Shown here: piece after piece, positions 18,947 to 27,877 of the stretch
Layout of the letters: each line of letters begins with the position of its first letter
Numbering within the stretch: position 1 is the stretch's first letter
Assembly: GCF_013697085.1 (NCBI RefSeq)
Contig: NZ_JACEFT010000005.1
Coordinates: forward strand, 124,001 to 188,000
Direction of reading: 5' to 3'
Source of the DNA: Billgrantia kenyensis
Lineage (GTDB): Bacteria > Pseudomonadota > Gammaproteobacteria > Pseudomonadales > Halomonadaceae
DNA: 64,000 nt
Made by a program: the position numbers and the translations under genes
Notes under the pieces: model-generated
The model's database searches: none
What the model was told of the DNA's origin: nothing
What the model saw: the letters and a program-made list of their open reading frames with translations, nothing else

Positions 18947-20176
18947 CTAGCTGCGATAGTCGGCGTTGATGCTGACGTACTCCTGAGAAAGGTCGGTGGT
19001 CCACACCGTTGCGCTCTCTTCGCCTCGCCCCAGGTCGATACGGATGGTGATTTCTTCCTCACGCATGATCCGGCTCCCCTGCTCCTCGGTGTAGCCGTTG
19101 GCTCGTCCACCGTTCTCCACCAAGCGTACGTCACCCAGATCGATGGTCACCCGGGACACGTCGAAATCGCTCACCGGAGCCCGTCCCACTGCTGCCAGTA
19201 TACGCCCCCAGTTGGCATCGGAAGCGAACAACGCCGTCTTGACCAGCGGAGAATGCGCCACGGTAAAGCCCACCTCCAGTGCTTCCTCCCGGCTCGCTGC
19301 TCCCTGCACCTGCAAGGTGACGAACTTGGTGGCGCCCTCGCCATCGCGAACGATGGCCTGGGCCAGCTCGGTCATCACCCGCTGCAAACCGTTGCGGAAA
19401 ATGACGATCTCCTCGTCGCTCGTCAGCGTGGCGCCGCGCCCCGTGGCGATCAGCATGCAGGCGTCGTTGGTGGAGGTATCGCCATCCACGCTGATGCAGT
19501 TGAAGGAGCGCTCCACCGTCTCGCGCAGCAGCGAATCGAGCAGGGGTTGCTCGATCGCGGCATCGGTGGCGACAAAAGCCAGCATGGTAGCCATGTTGGG
19601 CTTGATCATGCCCGAGCCCTTGCTGATGCCGTTGATGGTCACCTTGCGATCACCTAATTCCAGCTCCACGCTGGCGCCCTTGGGGCGGGTGTCGGTGGTG
19701 AGAATGCCCTCGCCGGCGTGCCTCCATGCCTCGCTGTCTTCCGCCAGAGAATCGAGCGCCGGGGCGAGCCCGGCCAGCAGCCGCTCCATGGGCAGCGGCT
19801 CACCGATTACCCCGGTGGAAAACGGCAGCACACTGTCAGCCGGCACACCGGCAAGCCTGGCCAGCTCGGCACAGGTGGCATGCGCATCCCGTAGACCGAT
19901 CTCGCCGGTACCGGCATTGGCGTTGCCGGTATTGATCACCAGCAGGCGAGGCCCCTCGCCGCGCGCCTGGCAAGCGGCAAGCGATGCCTTGGCCACGCTG
20001 ACAGGAGCCGCGCAGAAGGCGTTGAGCGTGAAGCTTCCCGCCACCCGCGCCCCCTCGGGAACCTGGATCACCACCAGGTCACGGCGCCCGGACTTCTTGA
20101 TGCCTGCCATGGCAGTTCCCAGGCGCACCCCTTCGATGACCGGCATGACCGGAAAACGTGTCTCACCCACTGCCAT
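18947..20176 (-). CDS. argJ: Bifunctional glutamate N-acetyltransferase / amino-acid acetyltransferase
   Basis: ArgJ transfers the acetyl group of N-acetylornithine to glutamate, recycling it in arginine synthesis, and may also use acetyl-CoA. The 409-residue precursor self-cleaves at the conserved Thr in 'KPNMATMLAF', about residue 190; the preceding 'GISKGSGMI' is also a family motif. 'CISVDGDTSTNDA' follows in the beta chain. GAGGAG lies about ten bases before the ATG. It is 93 bp downstream of secA on the same strand. Confidence 0.95.
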   Translation of the reverse strand: MAVGETRFPVMPVIEGVRLGTAMAGIKKSGRRDLVVIQVPEGARVAGSFTLNAFCAAPVSVAKASLAACQARGEGPRLLVINTGNANAGTGEIGLRDAHATCAELARLAGVPADSVLPFSTGVIGEPLPMERLLAGLAPALDSLAEDSEAWRHAGEGILTTDTRPKGASVELELGDRKVTINGISKGSGMIKPNMATMLAFVATDAAIEQPLLDSLLRETVERSFNCISVDGDTSTNDACMLIATGRGATLTSDEEIVIFRNGLQRVMTELAQAIVRDGEGATKFVTLQVQGAASREEALEVGFTVAHSPLVKTALFASDANWGRILAAVGRAPVSDFDVSRVTIDLGDVRLVENGGRANGYTEEQGSRIMREEEITIRIDLGRGEESATVWTTDLSQEYVSINADYRS

Positions 20177-20269
20177 GGAACGCTTACTCCTCAGTTAATT
20201 GGGTCGTCAACCTGCCGAGTGACCAAGCGCCCGGGATGTACCGCAGGCGCATGAAGCTCAGGCATCGAT

Positions 20270-23002
20270 TCAGCTCAACTGGCCGCAGCACTGCTTGTAC
20301 TTCTTGCCAGAACCGCAGGGGCAGGGATCGTTGCGCCCCACCTTGGGCCCCTCACGACGCACGGGTCGGCCGTCACTACCCGGCGCCGCTGCCGGCTGGG
20401 TCTCGTCGTCGACCGCTACGTCCTCGCGGCGGCTGTCGGCGGCGGCCTTCTCCCGCTCCAGGGCCTCGCGGCGCTGGCGCTCGAGCTCGTCCACCTCTTC
20501 CGGGCGACGCACCTGTACATGGCTGGTGATGCGAGTGATATCGGACTTGATGTTGGTCAGCAGCGACTGAAACAGCTCGAAGGACTCGCGCTTGTACTCC
20601 TGCTTGGGGTTCTTCTGCGCATAGCCGCGCAGGTGAATGCCGCGACGCAGGTGGTCCATCGATTGCAGGTGCTCCTTCCAGCGCGTGTCGAGCACCTGGA
20701 GCATGATCTGCTTTTCAAAGCGGCGCATCAGCTCGACACCGGCAGTGTCGATCTTGTCCTGATAGGCCTTGCGGTGCATTTCGTGGAGCCGCTCGCGCAG
20801 CTGTTCCTCGTGGAAACGCTCGTCCTGCTCGGACCACTCCACCACCGGGGCGTCGAGATTGAACTCGGTCTTGAGATGCTCCTGCAGGCCGGGAAGGTCC
20901 CACTGCTCAGGAAGGCTCTGGGGTGGCACGAACTCGCTCACGGCAAGGTCGAGCACCTCGTTGCGAATGCCCAGCACGTTCTCGGAGACGTCCTCGGCAG
21001 CGAGAATCTCATTGCGCTGCTCGTAGATCACACGGCGCTGGTCGTTGGCCACGTCGTCGTATTCGAGCAGCTGCTTGCGGATATCGAAGTTGCGACTCTC
21101 GACCTTCTTCTGCGCCCGCTCAACGGCGTTGGTGACCATCTTGTGTTCGATGGCCTCGCCGCGCTCCAGGCCCAGCGCCTTCATCATGCGCTGCACCCGA
21201 TCGGAGCCGAACAGGCGCATCAGGCTATCTTCCATGGAGAGGAAGAAGCGCGTGGAACCCGGGTCGCCCTGGCGACCGGCACGACCACGCAGCTGATTAT
21301 CGATGCGCCGCGACTCGTGACGCTCGGAGCCGACCACGTGCAGGCCGCCGGCTTCCAGCACCGCCTCGTGGCGCATCCGCCACTCCTCACGCAGCTGGTC
21401 GAGCTGCTCCTGGGTGGGATTCTCGAGCTTGGCGGCTTCCGCCTCCCAGTTGCCGCCCAGCACGATGTCGGTACCGCGGCCGGCCATGTTGGTGGCGATG
21501 GTAACGGCGCCCGGCCTGCCGGCCTGGGCGATGATCTCGGCCTCGCTCTGGTGCTGCTTGGCGTTGAGCACGTTGAAATCGATCCCCGCCTGCTTCATCA
21601 GCCCCGCCAGGTACTCGGAGGTCTCGATGGAAGCGGTACCCACCAGTACCGGGCGACCGGCCTCGGTCTCGGCCTTGACGTCGTTGATGATGGCCTCGAA
21701 CTTCTCCTCTGCGGTGAGGTAGACGAGGTCATTGAGGTCGCGACGCACCAGGGGCCGATTGGTGGGAATGACGATCACGTCCAGGCCGTAGATCTGGCGG
21801 AATTCGAAGGCCTCGGTGTCGGCGGTGCCGGTCATGCCGGCCAGCTTGTCGTAGAGGCGGAAGTAGTTCTGGAAGGTGGTCGAGGCCAGGGTCTGACTCT
21901 CGCGCTGTACCGGCACCCCTTCCTTGGCCTCCACCGCCTGGTGCAGGCCCTCGGACCAGCGACGCCCCGGCATGGTGCGGCCGGTATGCTCGTCGACGAT
22001 CACCACCTGGTTGTCGGAGACGATGTAGTCGACGTCGCGATGGTAGAGGTGGCGTGCGCGCAACGCCGAGTGCATGTGATGCAGCAGGTTGAGGTTCTGC
22101 GCGGCGTAGAGCGAATCCTCTTCACCCAGCAGACCTTCGGCGCGCATCAAGTCCTCGACCTTGTTATGGCCGGCCTCGGTGATCTCGACCTGCTTCTGCT
22201 TCTCTTCGAGGGTGAAGTCGCCGGTGACAGGAATGTCGGCATCCTCGGAGACTTCGCCTTTCTCGAGCTGGGCTGCCAGCCGGTCGACCACCTTGTAGAG
22301 CTCGGTGTTCTCATCGACTGCGCCGGAAATGATCAGCGGCGTACGCGCCTCGTCGATGAGGATCGAGTCCACTTCATCGATGATGGCGTAGCTCAGGCCA
22401 CGCTGGACCTTGTCCTCCAGCGAAAAGGCCATGTTGTCGCGCAGGTAGTCGAAGCCGTACTCGTTGTTGGTACCGTAGGTGATGTCGCAGGCGTAGGCAG
22501 CACGCTTCTCTTCTGAGGTCTGGCCGGCATAGATGGTGCCCACCGTCAGCCCCAGGAATTCATAGAGCGGGCGCATCCACTCGGCGTCGCGCCGGGCCAG
22601 GTAGTCGTTCACGGTCACCACGTGCACGCCATCGCCGGGCAGCGCATTGAGGTAGACCGCCAGCGTGGCCACCAGCGTCTTGCCCTCCCCGGTCTTCATT
22701 TCGGCGATGCGCCCGCGATGCAGGGTCATGCCGCCGACCATCTGCACGTCGAAATGGCGCATGCCCATCACCCGCTTGCTGGCCTCGCGCACCGTGGCGA
22801 AGGCCTCGGGGAGCAGGGTGTCCAGGCTCTCGCCAGCTGAGAGGCGCTCGCGGAGCTCCACCGTGCGGGACTGAAGCGCGGCATCGTCGAGCGCTTCGAA
22901 CTGCGGCTCCAGGGCGTTGATCTGCAAGACCTGGCGCTGCATGCGCTTGACTTCGCGGTCGTTCTTGGAGCCGACGACCTTACGTAACAATGTATTGATC
23001 AT
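20270..23002 (-). CDS. secA: Preprotein translocase ATPase SecA
   Basis: SecA drives post-translational protein export through SecYEG. The 910-residue protein begins [21 protein letters not shown], has Walker A '[11 protein letters not shown]' and the DEVD helicase motif ('[21 protein letters not shown]'). It ends in the SEC-C zinc motif '[17 protein letters not shown]', which binds SecB and ribosomes. The ATG at 23002 is the homology-supported start; the in-frame ATG at 23077 would add a non-conserved 25-residue extension and overlaps the leader stop. The ribosome site is only GGAC, and it is predicted to pair with the coding region of the upstream leader ORF. Confidence 0.97.
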   Translation of the reverse strand: MINTLLRKVVGSKNDREVKRMQRQVLQINALEPQFEALDDAALQSRTVELRERLSAGESLDTLLPEAFATVREASKRVMGMRHFDVQMVGGMTLHRGRIAEMKTGEGKTLVATLAVYLNALPGDGVHVVTVNDYLARRDAEWMRPLYEFLGLTVGTIYAGQTSEEKRAAYACDITYGTNNEYGFDYLRDNMAFSLEDKVQRGLSYAIIDEVDSILIDEARTPLIISGAVDENTELYKVVDRLAAQLEKGEVSEDADIPVTGDFTLEEKQKQVEITEAGHNKVEDLMRAEGLLGEEDSLYAAQNLNLLHHMHSALRARHLYHRDVDYIVSDNQVVIVDEHTGRTMPGRRWSEGLHQAVEAKEGVPVQRESQTLASTTFQNYFRLYDKLAGMTGTADTEAFEFRQIYGLDVIVIPTNRPLVRRDLNDLVYLTAEEKFEAIINDVKAETEAGRPVLVGTASIETSEYLAGLMKQAGIDFNVLNAKQHQSEAEIIAQAGRPGAVTIATNMAGRGTDIVLGGNWEAEAAKLENPTQEQLDQLREEWRMRHEAVLEAGGLHVVGSERHESRRIDNQLRGRAGRQGDPGSTRFFLSMEDSLMRLFGSDRVQRMMKALGLERGEAIEHKMVTNAVERAQKKVESRNFDIRKQLLEYDDVANDQRRVIYEQRNEILAAEDVSENVLGIRNEVLDLAVSEFVPPQSLPEQWDLPGLQEHLKTEFNLDAPVVEWSEQDERFHEEQLRERLHEMHRKAYQDKIDTAGVELMRRFEKQIMLQVLDTRWKEHLQSMDHLRRGIHLRGYAQKNPKQEYKRESFELFQSLLTNIKSDITRITSHVQVRRPEEVDELERQRREALEREKAAADSRREDVAVDDETQPAAAPGSDGRPVRREGPKVGRNDPCPCGSGKKYKQCCGQLS

Positions 23003-23007
23003 GGAAC

Positions 23008-23107
23008 GTCCATTCTTGGTGTCACATTCAGCCGGCACTGCACTGGGCGGATCCCAGTCGTGGCCGACAGTTTTCATTTCAATTGAAGCGTGACACCAGC
23101 GGTGGAC
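23008..23107 (-). promoter_or_regulatory. Predicted RNA switch sequestering the secA ribosome binding site
   Basis: On the minus-strand RNA, GUCCA (23107-23103) can pair with UGGAC (23012-23008). GGUGUCAC (23097-23090) pairs perfectly with GUGACACC (23025-23018). The two stems are separated by a symmetric 5x5 internal loop. A small hairpin, ACTGGG-ATCCG-CCCAGT (23058-23042), sits in the apical part. The 3' arm covers the only Shine-Dalgarno-like bases of secA. The 5' arm is made from the Gly-Pro codons and the next few codons of the leader ORF. A ribosome held there would melt the helix and free secA. This parallels secM-secA of E. coli. Confidence 0.6.
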
Positions 23108-23453
23108 CTCGGCGGGTCAGGACGTCATGGGCGGCAGCCCAGCGGTAGCGCTGCGGCGGCCTGCGCGGCGGCTCGCTGCGTCTTGCCGAGGCCAGCGGAC
23201 GCCGCCGCGGCCAGTGGGGCAAGGCACGCCGTCTCGCCACATAGCGGCAGCGGGCGCGCATCAAGGTCGGAGCAAGAATGCAGGTCTGAACGACGCGCTC
23301 TGCCAGGCGCAGGGTTTCGGCCTGGGTCAGGCCTGCCGGCAACAGACAGCTTACCAGCAGCCCGGCGAGCCACCAGCGCGACCGTTGGCGACTGCGCATC
23401 GCCGCAGTCGAGGGGCCGGCGGCGCTACGATCCTGTGGCTGGGCGGCGGTCAT
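23079..23453 (-). CDS. Candidate SecM-like secretion-monitor leader peptide upstream of secA
   Basis: This small ORF ends 76 bases before the secA start. ATG 23453 (GGAG twelve bases upstream) gives 124 residues; ATG 23399 gives 106. From the latter the product begins with a basic n-region, then a hydrophobic core [16 protein letters not shown] and a TQA|E-type cleavage site, so it should be exported. The mature part is Arg/Pro-rich and not recognisable. The last residues are [17 protein letters not shown] then LVSRFN and stop. E. coli SecM has W...IRAGP with nearly the same Trp-to-GP distance, and RAPP-type arrest peptides end similarly. The codons for R-G-P switch to CGA GGT CCA, unlike the G/C-ending codons before them. 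A TATACT -10-like box at 23518-23523 could drive it. ORFs arise easily in high-GC DNA, so expression is unproven. Confidence 0.55.
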   Translation of the reverse strand: MTAAQPQDRSAAGPSTAAMRSRQRSRWWLAGLLVSCLLPAGLTQAETLRLAERVVQTCILAPTLMRARCRYVARRRALPHWPRRRPLASARRSEPPRRPPQRYRWAAAHDVLTRRGPPLVSRFN

Positions 23454-23514
23454 GCTGTCGCTGATCTCCGGGCATGCTAGGCTTGGCGAGTTGGATTGGC
23501 CGAGAAACAAGCCC

Positions 23515-23979
23515 ATGAGTATAAAGGTTAAGCGCTCACGAGCACAGCCCATGTCTCGCCTGTTGGGGGGGAATGGCGAGCTCGCGCCACTGATGCGCAC
23601 GGCGAGGCTGATTGCCAAGGCGCAACAGTATCTGCGCGATCACCTGCCGGAAGAGGTGCGCGAGCACCTGTTCGTGGGCGGCTACCGCGACGGCAAGCTG
23701 ACGCTGCTCACCGACCGCGCCGTATGGCTGACCTGGCTGCGCTACGAGCAGCCTCGGCTTCTCGAGCTGCTGCACCAGCTACCGGAATTCGCCGCAGTGA
23801 GCGGTTTCACCCTCAAGGTGCGCCCGGTGCGCCCGCTCAAGGTACCGCCGCGGCAGGTACGCACCCTGCCGGCCCCGGCCGCCGACGAAATTTCCGCCTG
23901 CGCCGCCGACGTCGAGGATCCGCGACTCAGGCGCGCCCTGGAGCGGCTCGCCTCGCATGCCGAACGCGGTGAGGAGTAG
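23515..23979 (+). CDS. dciA: DUF721 protein, DciA-type replicative helicase loader
   Basis: The 154-residue protein carries an N-terminal DUF721 domain ('LAPLMRTARLIAKAQQYLRDHLPEEV') and a less conserved C-terminal tail. DciA loads the DnaB helicase in bacteria that lack DnaC, which covers most gammaproteobacteria outside the enterics. It lies just upstream of secA, here divergent. ATG 23515 (MSIKVKRSRAQPM) matches the family's short basic start better than the upstream ATG at 23452. Confidence 0.82.
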   Translation: MSIKVKRSRAQPMSRLLGGNGELAPLMRTARLIAKAQQYLRDHLPEEVREHLFVGGYRDGKLTLLTDRAVWLTWLRYEQPRLLELLHQLPEFAAVSGFTLKVRPVRPLKVPPRQVRTLPAPAADEISACAADVEDPRLRRALERLASHAERGEE

Positions 23980-24015
23980 CCCCAGGGCTACCTTGGCCTC
24001 AATCAAGATGCTCCC

Positions 24016-24282
24016 TCACCCCTCCTCCAGCCGGTAGGTAATGCCGTCAACTTCGACCTCCTTGATCTCGTTATAGGAGACGGTGACCCCGTTGATGTCC
24101 CCGGGCGCTCCTTCGTGCTCCAGCAGATCGGTTTCCGGGACCACCTTCACCCCGGTCGCCCCGACGTGCTGGACACGGGCCGAGAAACGCCTGCCCTCGT
24201 GCTCGATCAACAGCCGCTCGCCGAACATGCAGCGCCCTACCTGAGCCAATAGCTCCGCCTCATTCACCTGTTTGACGGTCAT
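24016..24282 (-). CDS. Small hypothetical protein
   Basis: The 88-residue ORF begins at ATG 24282 (MTVKQVNEAELLAQVGR) with a strong GGGAGGAGAG site. The sequence looks like a small beta-rich fold ('MFGERLLIEHEGRRFSARVQHVG', 'VTVSYNEIKEVEVDGITYRLEEG'). There is no signal peptide or membrane segment. I do not recognise a family. A divergent start from the helix-turn-helix gene leaves a 184-bp shared promoter region. The in-frame extension to 24375 lacks a ribosome site. Confidence 0.7.
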   Translation of the reverse strand: MTVKQVNEAELLAQVGRCMFGERLLIEHEGRRFSARVQHVGATGVKVVPETDLLEHEGAPGDINGVTVSYNEIKEVEVDGITYRLEEG

Positions 24283-24466
24283 CGCTCTCCTCCCTGTGTG
24301 ATGTATCGGCCCATGCCGGGCCGGTGGGTCCCTCTCTCTGACCTTCACTGTAGGAGATGATGGCACACACGACATCCTGGGCGTTTCCCTGCACTGGTGG
24401 GAAGCCCGGCAACAACGCTATGCTTGAGCACTGCATGCATCGACACGACTCTTCCCCGGGACCACC

Positions 24467-24769
24467 ATGACCCTCAGCAAGACCCAGTCCAGCTTCTACC
24501 GTCGCCTCTATCTCGCCCACCTGATCGAGCAAGGCATCGCCAGCGTGCCGGCTATCGTCGACGCCACCGGCATGCCTCGACGTACCGCCCAGGACACCCT
24601 GAAGGCGCTCGAGGAGTTGGACATTCGCTGCGAATTCCGGCCGGCGCCGGGCGAGCGCCACAACAGTGGCAACTATGAAATCGTCGACTGGGGACCCATC
24701 GAGCGCACCTGGGTGGCGCAGCACGCCGACAGGATTCGCCAGGCACTCGGCTATCCTACGCTGACATGA
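24467..24769 (+). CDS. Helix-turn-helix protein of about 100 residues
   Basis: The 100-residue protein has a predicted winged helix region at about residues 10-55 ('RRLYLAHLIEQGIASVPAIVDATGMPRRTAQDTLKALEELDI'). The C-terminal part 'NSGNYEIVDWGPIERTW' is conserved in Pseudomonas homologues I remember, which are annotated only as helix-turn-helix proteins. It is probably a DNA-binding regulator with unknown targets. The stop overlaps the next ATG by 4 bp, so it is co-translated with the lipoprotein hydrolase. Confidence 0.82.
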   Translation: MTLSKTQSSFYRRLYLAHLIEQGIASVPAIVDATGMPRRTAQDTLKALEELDIRCEFRPAPGERHNSGNYEIVDWGPIERTWVAQHADRIRQALGYPTLT

Positions 24770-25776
24770 AGCGACTCGGCTGCTGTCTCGGATTGCTGAT
24801 CGGCCTATCCCTGCCGCTGGCCGGCTGCACCGCGCCCATGGTGCAAACGCCGGGGCCGGCCGACAGCGTGCCGCAACTGGCCGCCTATCAGGTCCTTGCC
24901 GACGACGGCTATCGACTTCCGCTGCGCCACTGGCCTGCCAAAGGCGAGCCCGGCGCGGTAGTACTCGCCGTGCACGGCTTCAACGATCACGCCGGCAGCT
25001 TCGAAGTCATGGCACGGGCCCTCACCCCGCACGGCATCGAGGTCTACGCCCACGACCAGCGTGGTTTCGGCACCACCGACCAGCGCCGCGTGTGGGCGGG
25101 TCACGAGCGCCTGCGCGACGACGTGATCCTGATCGCGGAACTGCTCAGGGAGCGCCACCCCGACTCGCCGCTCTACCTGATCGGCAAGAGCATGGGCGGC
25201 GCGGTATCGCTGCTTGCCCTGACCGCCGAGAAACCGGTGCCGGTGGACGGCAGCGTGTTGATCGCCCCCGCCGTCTGGGGCCAGCAGGCCATGCCCTGGT
25301 ATCAGCGCGCCGGTCTCTGGCTCGGCGTACGCCTGATACCCCAGGCCAGCTTCTCGATACGCACTACCCGCCGCCTGGGCATCGAGCCCACCGACGACGA
25401 CGAGATCAAGCGTCAGCTCGCCGAGGACCCGCTGATCCTGCGCAGCGCGCGCATCGATACCCTCGACGGCCTGACCCGTACCATGGGGCTGGCCCTGGAC
25501 GCGGTCGCCGACCTCCCCTCGCCCGCGCTGATCATGTACGGCGACGAGGACCAGGTCATTCCCATGGAAGCCTACTGTGCGCTGCTCGAACGCCTGCCGC
25601 AGGATGATGCGATCCGCCTGGCGTTCTATCCCGGCGGCTATCACATGCTGACTCGCTACAGCCAGCGTGACCGGACCGAACAGGACTTGGCGGCGTGGCT
25701 GCACGACCCCACCGCGGCGCTGCCCTCGGGACTCGAAGTGGCGCGCGAGATTCCGCTGTCCACGCTGTGTGATTGA
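24766..25776 (+). CDS. Alpha/beta hydrolase lipoprotein (monoacylglycerol lipase-like)
   Basis: The 336-residue protein has a lipoprotein signal peptide with lipobox LAGC and lipidated Cys21. The serine-hydrolase fold follows, with 'VLAVHGFNDHAGSF' (oxyanion region), nucleophile elbow 'GKSMGGA', Asp in 'GDEDQVIP' and His in 'GGYHMLTR'. It resembles lysophospholipases and monoacylglycerol lipases (Hydrolase_4). It is probably anchored in the envelope and acts on lipid esters; the exact substrate is unknown. Confidence 0.88.
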   Translation: MKRLGCCLGLLIGLSLPLAGCTAPMVQTPGPADSVPQLAAYQVLADDGYRLPLRHWPAKGEPGAVVLAVHGFNDHAGSFEVMARALTPHGIEVYAHDQRGFGTTDQRRVWAGHERLRDDVILIAELLRERHPDSPLYLIGKSMGGAVSLLALTAEKPVPVDGSVLIAPAVWGQQAMPWYQRAGLWLGVRLIPQASFSIRTTRRLGIEPTDDDEIKRQLAEDPLILRSARIDTLDGLTRTMGLALDAVADLPSPALIMYGDEDQVIPMEAYCALLERLPQDDAIRLAFYPGGYHMLTRYSQRDRTEQDLAAWLHDPTAALPSGLEVAREIPLSTLCD

Positions 25777-25814
25777 GCGTTGTTCGCCCTACGGCATGAG
25801 GTTGCCAGTCGACG

Positions 25815-25842
25815 AAAAAAAGCGGCGGGCAAGGCCCGCCGC
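25815..25842 (-). terminator. Intrinsic terminator of the acyl-CoA dehydrogenase gene
   Basis: A perfect stem GCGGCGGGC / GCCCGCCGC with a three-base loop is followed on the minus strand by seven T (25821-25815). It lies 46 bp downstream of the acyl-CoA dehydrogenase stop. Confidence 0.92.
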
Positions 25843-25887
25843 AAACCACCGATCAGTCGCACTGACCGAGAGAGATGCTTGGTGATG

Positions 25888-27699
25888 TCAGATCTCGAAA
25901 CCGAGTCCGAATGCTTCCGGTGAGAGCGCCATCAGCGGCTCGGCACCGGCCTGGATCATGCGAGCATGAGCCAGGGTGCGTGGCAGCAGGCGCTGGAAGT
26001 AGAAGCGCGCGGTAGTGATCTTGGCCTGATAGAAGGCGGCGTCGTCATCGCCCTCGGCAAGCGCGGCATTCGCCTGCTTCGCCGCCCGGGCAAAGAGGTA
26101 GGCCAGGGTCACGTAGCCGGAGTACATCAGGTAGTCGACGCTGGCCGCCCCCACTTCCTCGCGATCATTCATGGCCTTCATGCCGATGCCCATGGTCAGC
26201 TCGCCCCACTCGGCGTTGAGCTTGGCCAGCGGTGCGACGAACTCGGCAAGCGCGGCGTTACCCTCTTCGGCCTGGCAGAACTTGTGGATCTCCTTGGTGA
26301 AGACCTTGAGGCTCTCGCCCTGGCTCATCAGCACCTTGCGACCCAGCAGGTCGAGGGCCTGGATACCCGTGGTGCCTTCATAAAGCCGGGTGATGCGCGA
26401 GTCGCGCACCAGCTGCTCCATGCCCCACTCCTGGATGAAGCCATGGCCACCGAAGACCTGCACGCCCTCGTTGGTGGCTTCGAAGCCGGCCTCGGTCAGG
26501 AAGGCCTTGACGATGGGCGTCAGCAGGCCCAACAGGGTCTCGGCGCGCTCGCGCTCGGCAGCGTCCTGACCGTGCTCGACGACATCGAGCATCTGCGCGG
26601 TATACAGCACCAGCATCCTACCGCCCTCGGCGAAGGCCTTCTGGGTCAGCAGCATACGGCGAACGTCAGGGTGCACGATGATCGGGTCGGCGGGTTTCTC
26701 GGGGGCCTTGGGTCCGGAGAGTGCGCGCATCTGAAGGCGATCACGGGCATAGGCCAGGGCGTTCTGGAAACTCGCCTCGGTCAGGCCCAACCCCTGGATG
26801 CCTACACCCAGGCGCGCAGCGTTCATCATGGTGAACATGCAGGCCAGCCCCTTGTTGGGCGGGCCGACCAGGTAGCCACGAGCGGAATCGAAGTTCATCA
26901 CGCAGGTAGCGTTGCCGTGAATACCCATCTTGTGTTCGAGCGAGCCGCAGCTCACCCCGTTGCGCTCACCCGGGTTGCCCTCGGCGTCAGGCAGGAACTT
27001 GGGCACCACGAACAGCGAGATGCCCTTGGAGCCTTCCGGCGCATCCGGCAGCTTGGCCAGTACCAGATGCACGATGTTCTCGGCCAGGTCGTGCTCGCCG
27101 GCAGAGATGAAGATCTTGGTACCGCTAATGTCGTAGCCGCCGTCATCAGCGGGCACGGCGCGGGTCTTGATCAGCCCCAGATCGGTGCCACAGTGCGGCT
27201 CGGTCAGGCACATGGTGCCGGTCCATACGCCTTCCACCAACTTGGTCAGGTAGGTGGCCTGCTGCTCCTCGGTGCCGTGGTGTCGCAGGGCATCGGCGGC
27301 ACCATGGGAAAGGCCCGGATACATGCCCCAGGCCAGGTTGGTGGAGCAGACCATCTCATTGAGCACCATGGCCAGGGAGTGCGGCAGGCCCTGACCGCCA
27401 TGGGCGGGGTCGGCAGCCAGGCTCGGCCAGCCGCCCTCGACATACTGCTGGTAGGCAGCCTTGAAGCCCTTGGGCGCCTTGACCTCGCCACCCTCCAGCA
27501 GGCAGCCCTCCCGGTCGCCGCTCTGGTTCAGCGGCAACAGAACCTCGCGCGCAAAGCGGGCGCCCTCCTCCAGGATGGCCGCGACCACATCTGGCGTTGC
27601 CTCCTCACCGCCCGGCAGCCGGGCATAATGAGCGGGATAGTCCAGCATTTCGTCCATCACGAAGCGAAGGTCGCGCAGGGGGGCCTGATAATCGGGCAT
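25888..27699 (-). CDS. Acyl-CoA dehydrogenase, long (about 600 residue) FadE-type
   Basis: The 603-residue flavoenzyme is predicted to catalyse the first oxidation of beta-oxidation. Features are 'CLTEPHCGTDLGL' (FAD/substrate loop), 'GISLFVVPKFL', 'CSLEHKMGIHG'-like text and the catalytic Glu in 'RLYEGTTGIQALDLLGRK'. A C-terminal extra domain is typical of the family that includes P. aeruginosa PA0506 and, more distantly, DmdC. ATG 27699 has GGAGAG five bases before it. Upstream lie a sigma-70 promoter and a PsrA-type operator, consistent with fatty-acid induction. A terminator follows. Confidence 0.93.
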   Translation of the reverse strand: MPDYQAPLRDLRFVMDEMLDYPAHYARLPGGEEATPDVVAAILEEGARFAREVLLPLNQSGDREGCLLEGGEVKAPKGFKAAYQQYVEGGWPSLAADPAHGGQGLPHSLAMVLNEMVCSTNLAWGMYPGLSHGAADALRHHGTEEQQATYLTKLVEGVWTGTMCLTEPHCGTDLGLIKTRAVPADDGGYDISGTKIFISAGEHDLAENIVHLVLAKLPDAPEGSKGISLFVVPKFLPDAEGNPGERNGVSCGSLEHKMGIHGNATCVMNFDSARGYLVGPPNKGLACMFTMMNAARLGVGIQGLGLTEASFQNALAYARDRLQMRALSGPKAPEKPADPIIVHPDVRRMLLTQKAFAEGGRMLVLYTAQMLDVVEHGQDAAERERAETLLGLLTPIVKAFLTEAGFEATNEGVQVFGGHGFIQEWGMEQLVRDSRITRLYEGTTGIQALDLLGRKVLMSQGESLKVFTKEIHKFCQAEEGNAALAEFVAPLAKLNAEWGELTMGIGMKAMNDREEVGAASVDYLMYSGYVTLAYLFARAAKQANAALAEGDDDAAFYQAKITTARFYFQRLLPRTLAHARMIQAGAEPLMALSPEAFGLGFEI

Positions 27700-27769
27700 C
27701 TCTACTCTCCACAAAAGGTCGCCACAAAGGTCGCCTGAAGTCGGTGTTCAGGAAAGCAGCGGCAGCCGC

Positions 27770-27789
27770 TTTCAAACATGCGTTTGAAA
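27770..27789 (-). promoter_or_regulatory. PsrA-type operator upstream of the acyl-CoA dehydrogenase gene
   Basis: TTTCAAACATGCGTTTGAAA is a perfect 8-bp inverted repeat with a 4-base centre. It matches the PsrA consensus (C/G)AAAC-N(2-4)-GTTT(G/C). PsrA is a TetR-family repressor released by long-chain fatty acids. The site overlaps the end of the predicted -10 (27787-27792), a repressing position. No psrA gene is in the window. Confidence 0.82.
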
Positions 27790-27815
27790 CTAGCTCGCAC
27801 GCGCCTTTGAGTCAA
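27787..27815 (-). promoter_or_regulatory. Predicted sigma-70 promoter of the acyl-CoA dehydrogenase gene
   Basis: Reading the minus strand, TTGACT (27815-27810), a 17-base spacer and TAGTTT (27792-27787) form a good promoter. It overlaps the PsrA-type palindrome. Confidence 0.6.
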
Positions 27816-27877
27816 GCGCTCGTTTTAATTCTTTTATCCAGAACACCCTTCACGCAGTGGAAGGAAGCAAAGCGAGC

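Noticed and set aside
20519..22516. 665-codon plus-strand ORF opposite secA
   Set aside because: Antisense shadow of a strongly conserved gene with codon bias in the other frame; the translation resembles no protein I know.
23003..23077. N-terminal extension of SecA from ATG 23077
   Set aside because: The 25 extra residues are not SecA-like and homologues start at MINTLLRK; the ATG merely overlaps the leader stop context.
23090..23480. Plus-strand ORFs (117 and 124 codons) between secA and dciA
   Set aside because: No ribosome site, no signal or domain; they are mirror frames of the Arg/Pro-rich leader ORF.
25966..27738. 590-codon plus-strand ORF opposite the acyl-CoA dehydrogenase
   Set aside because: Shadow ORF; His/Gln/Leu-rich with no recognisable domain.
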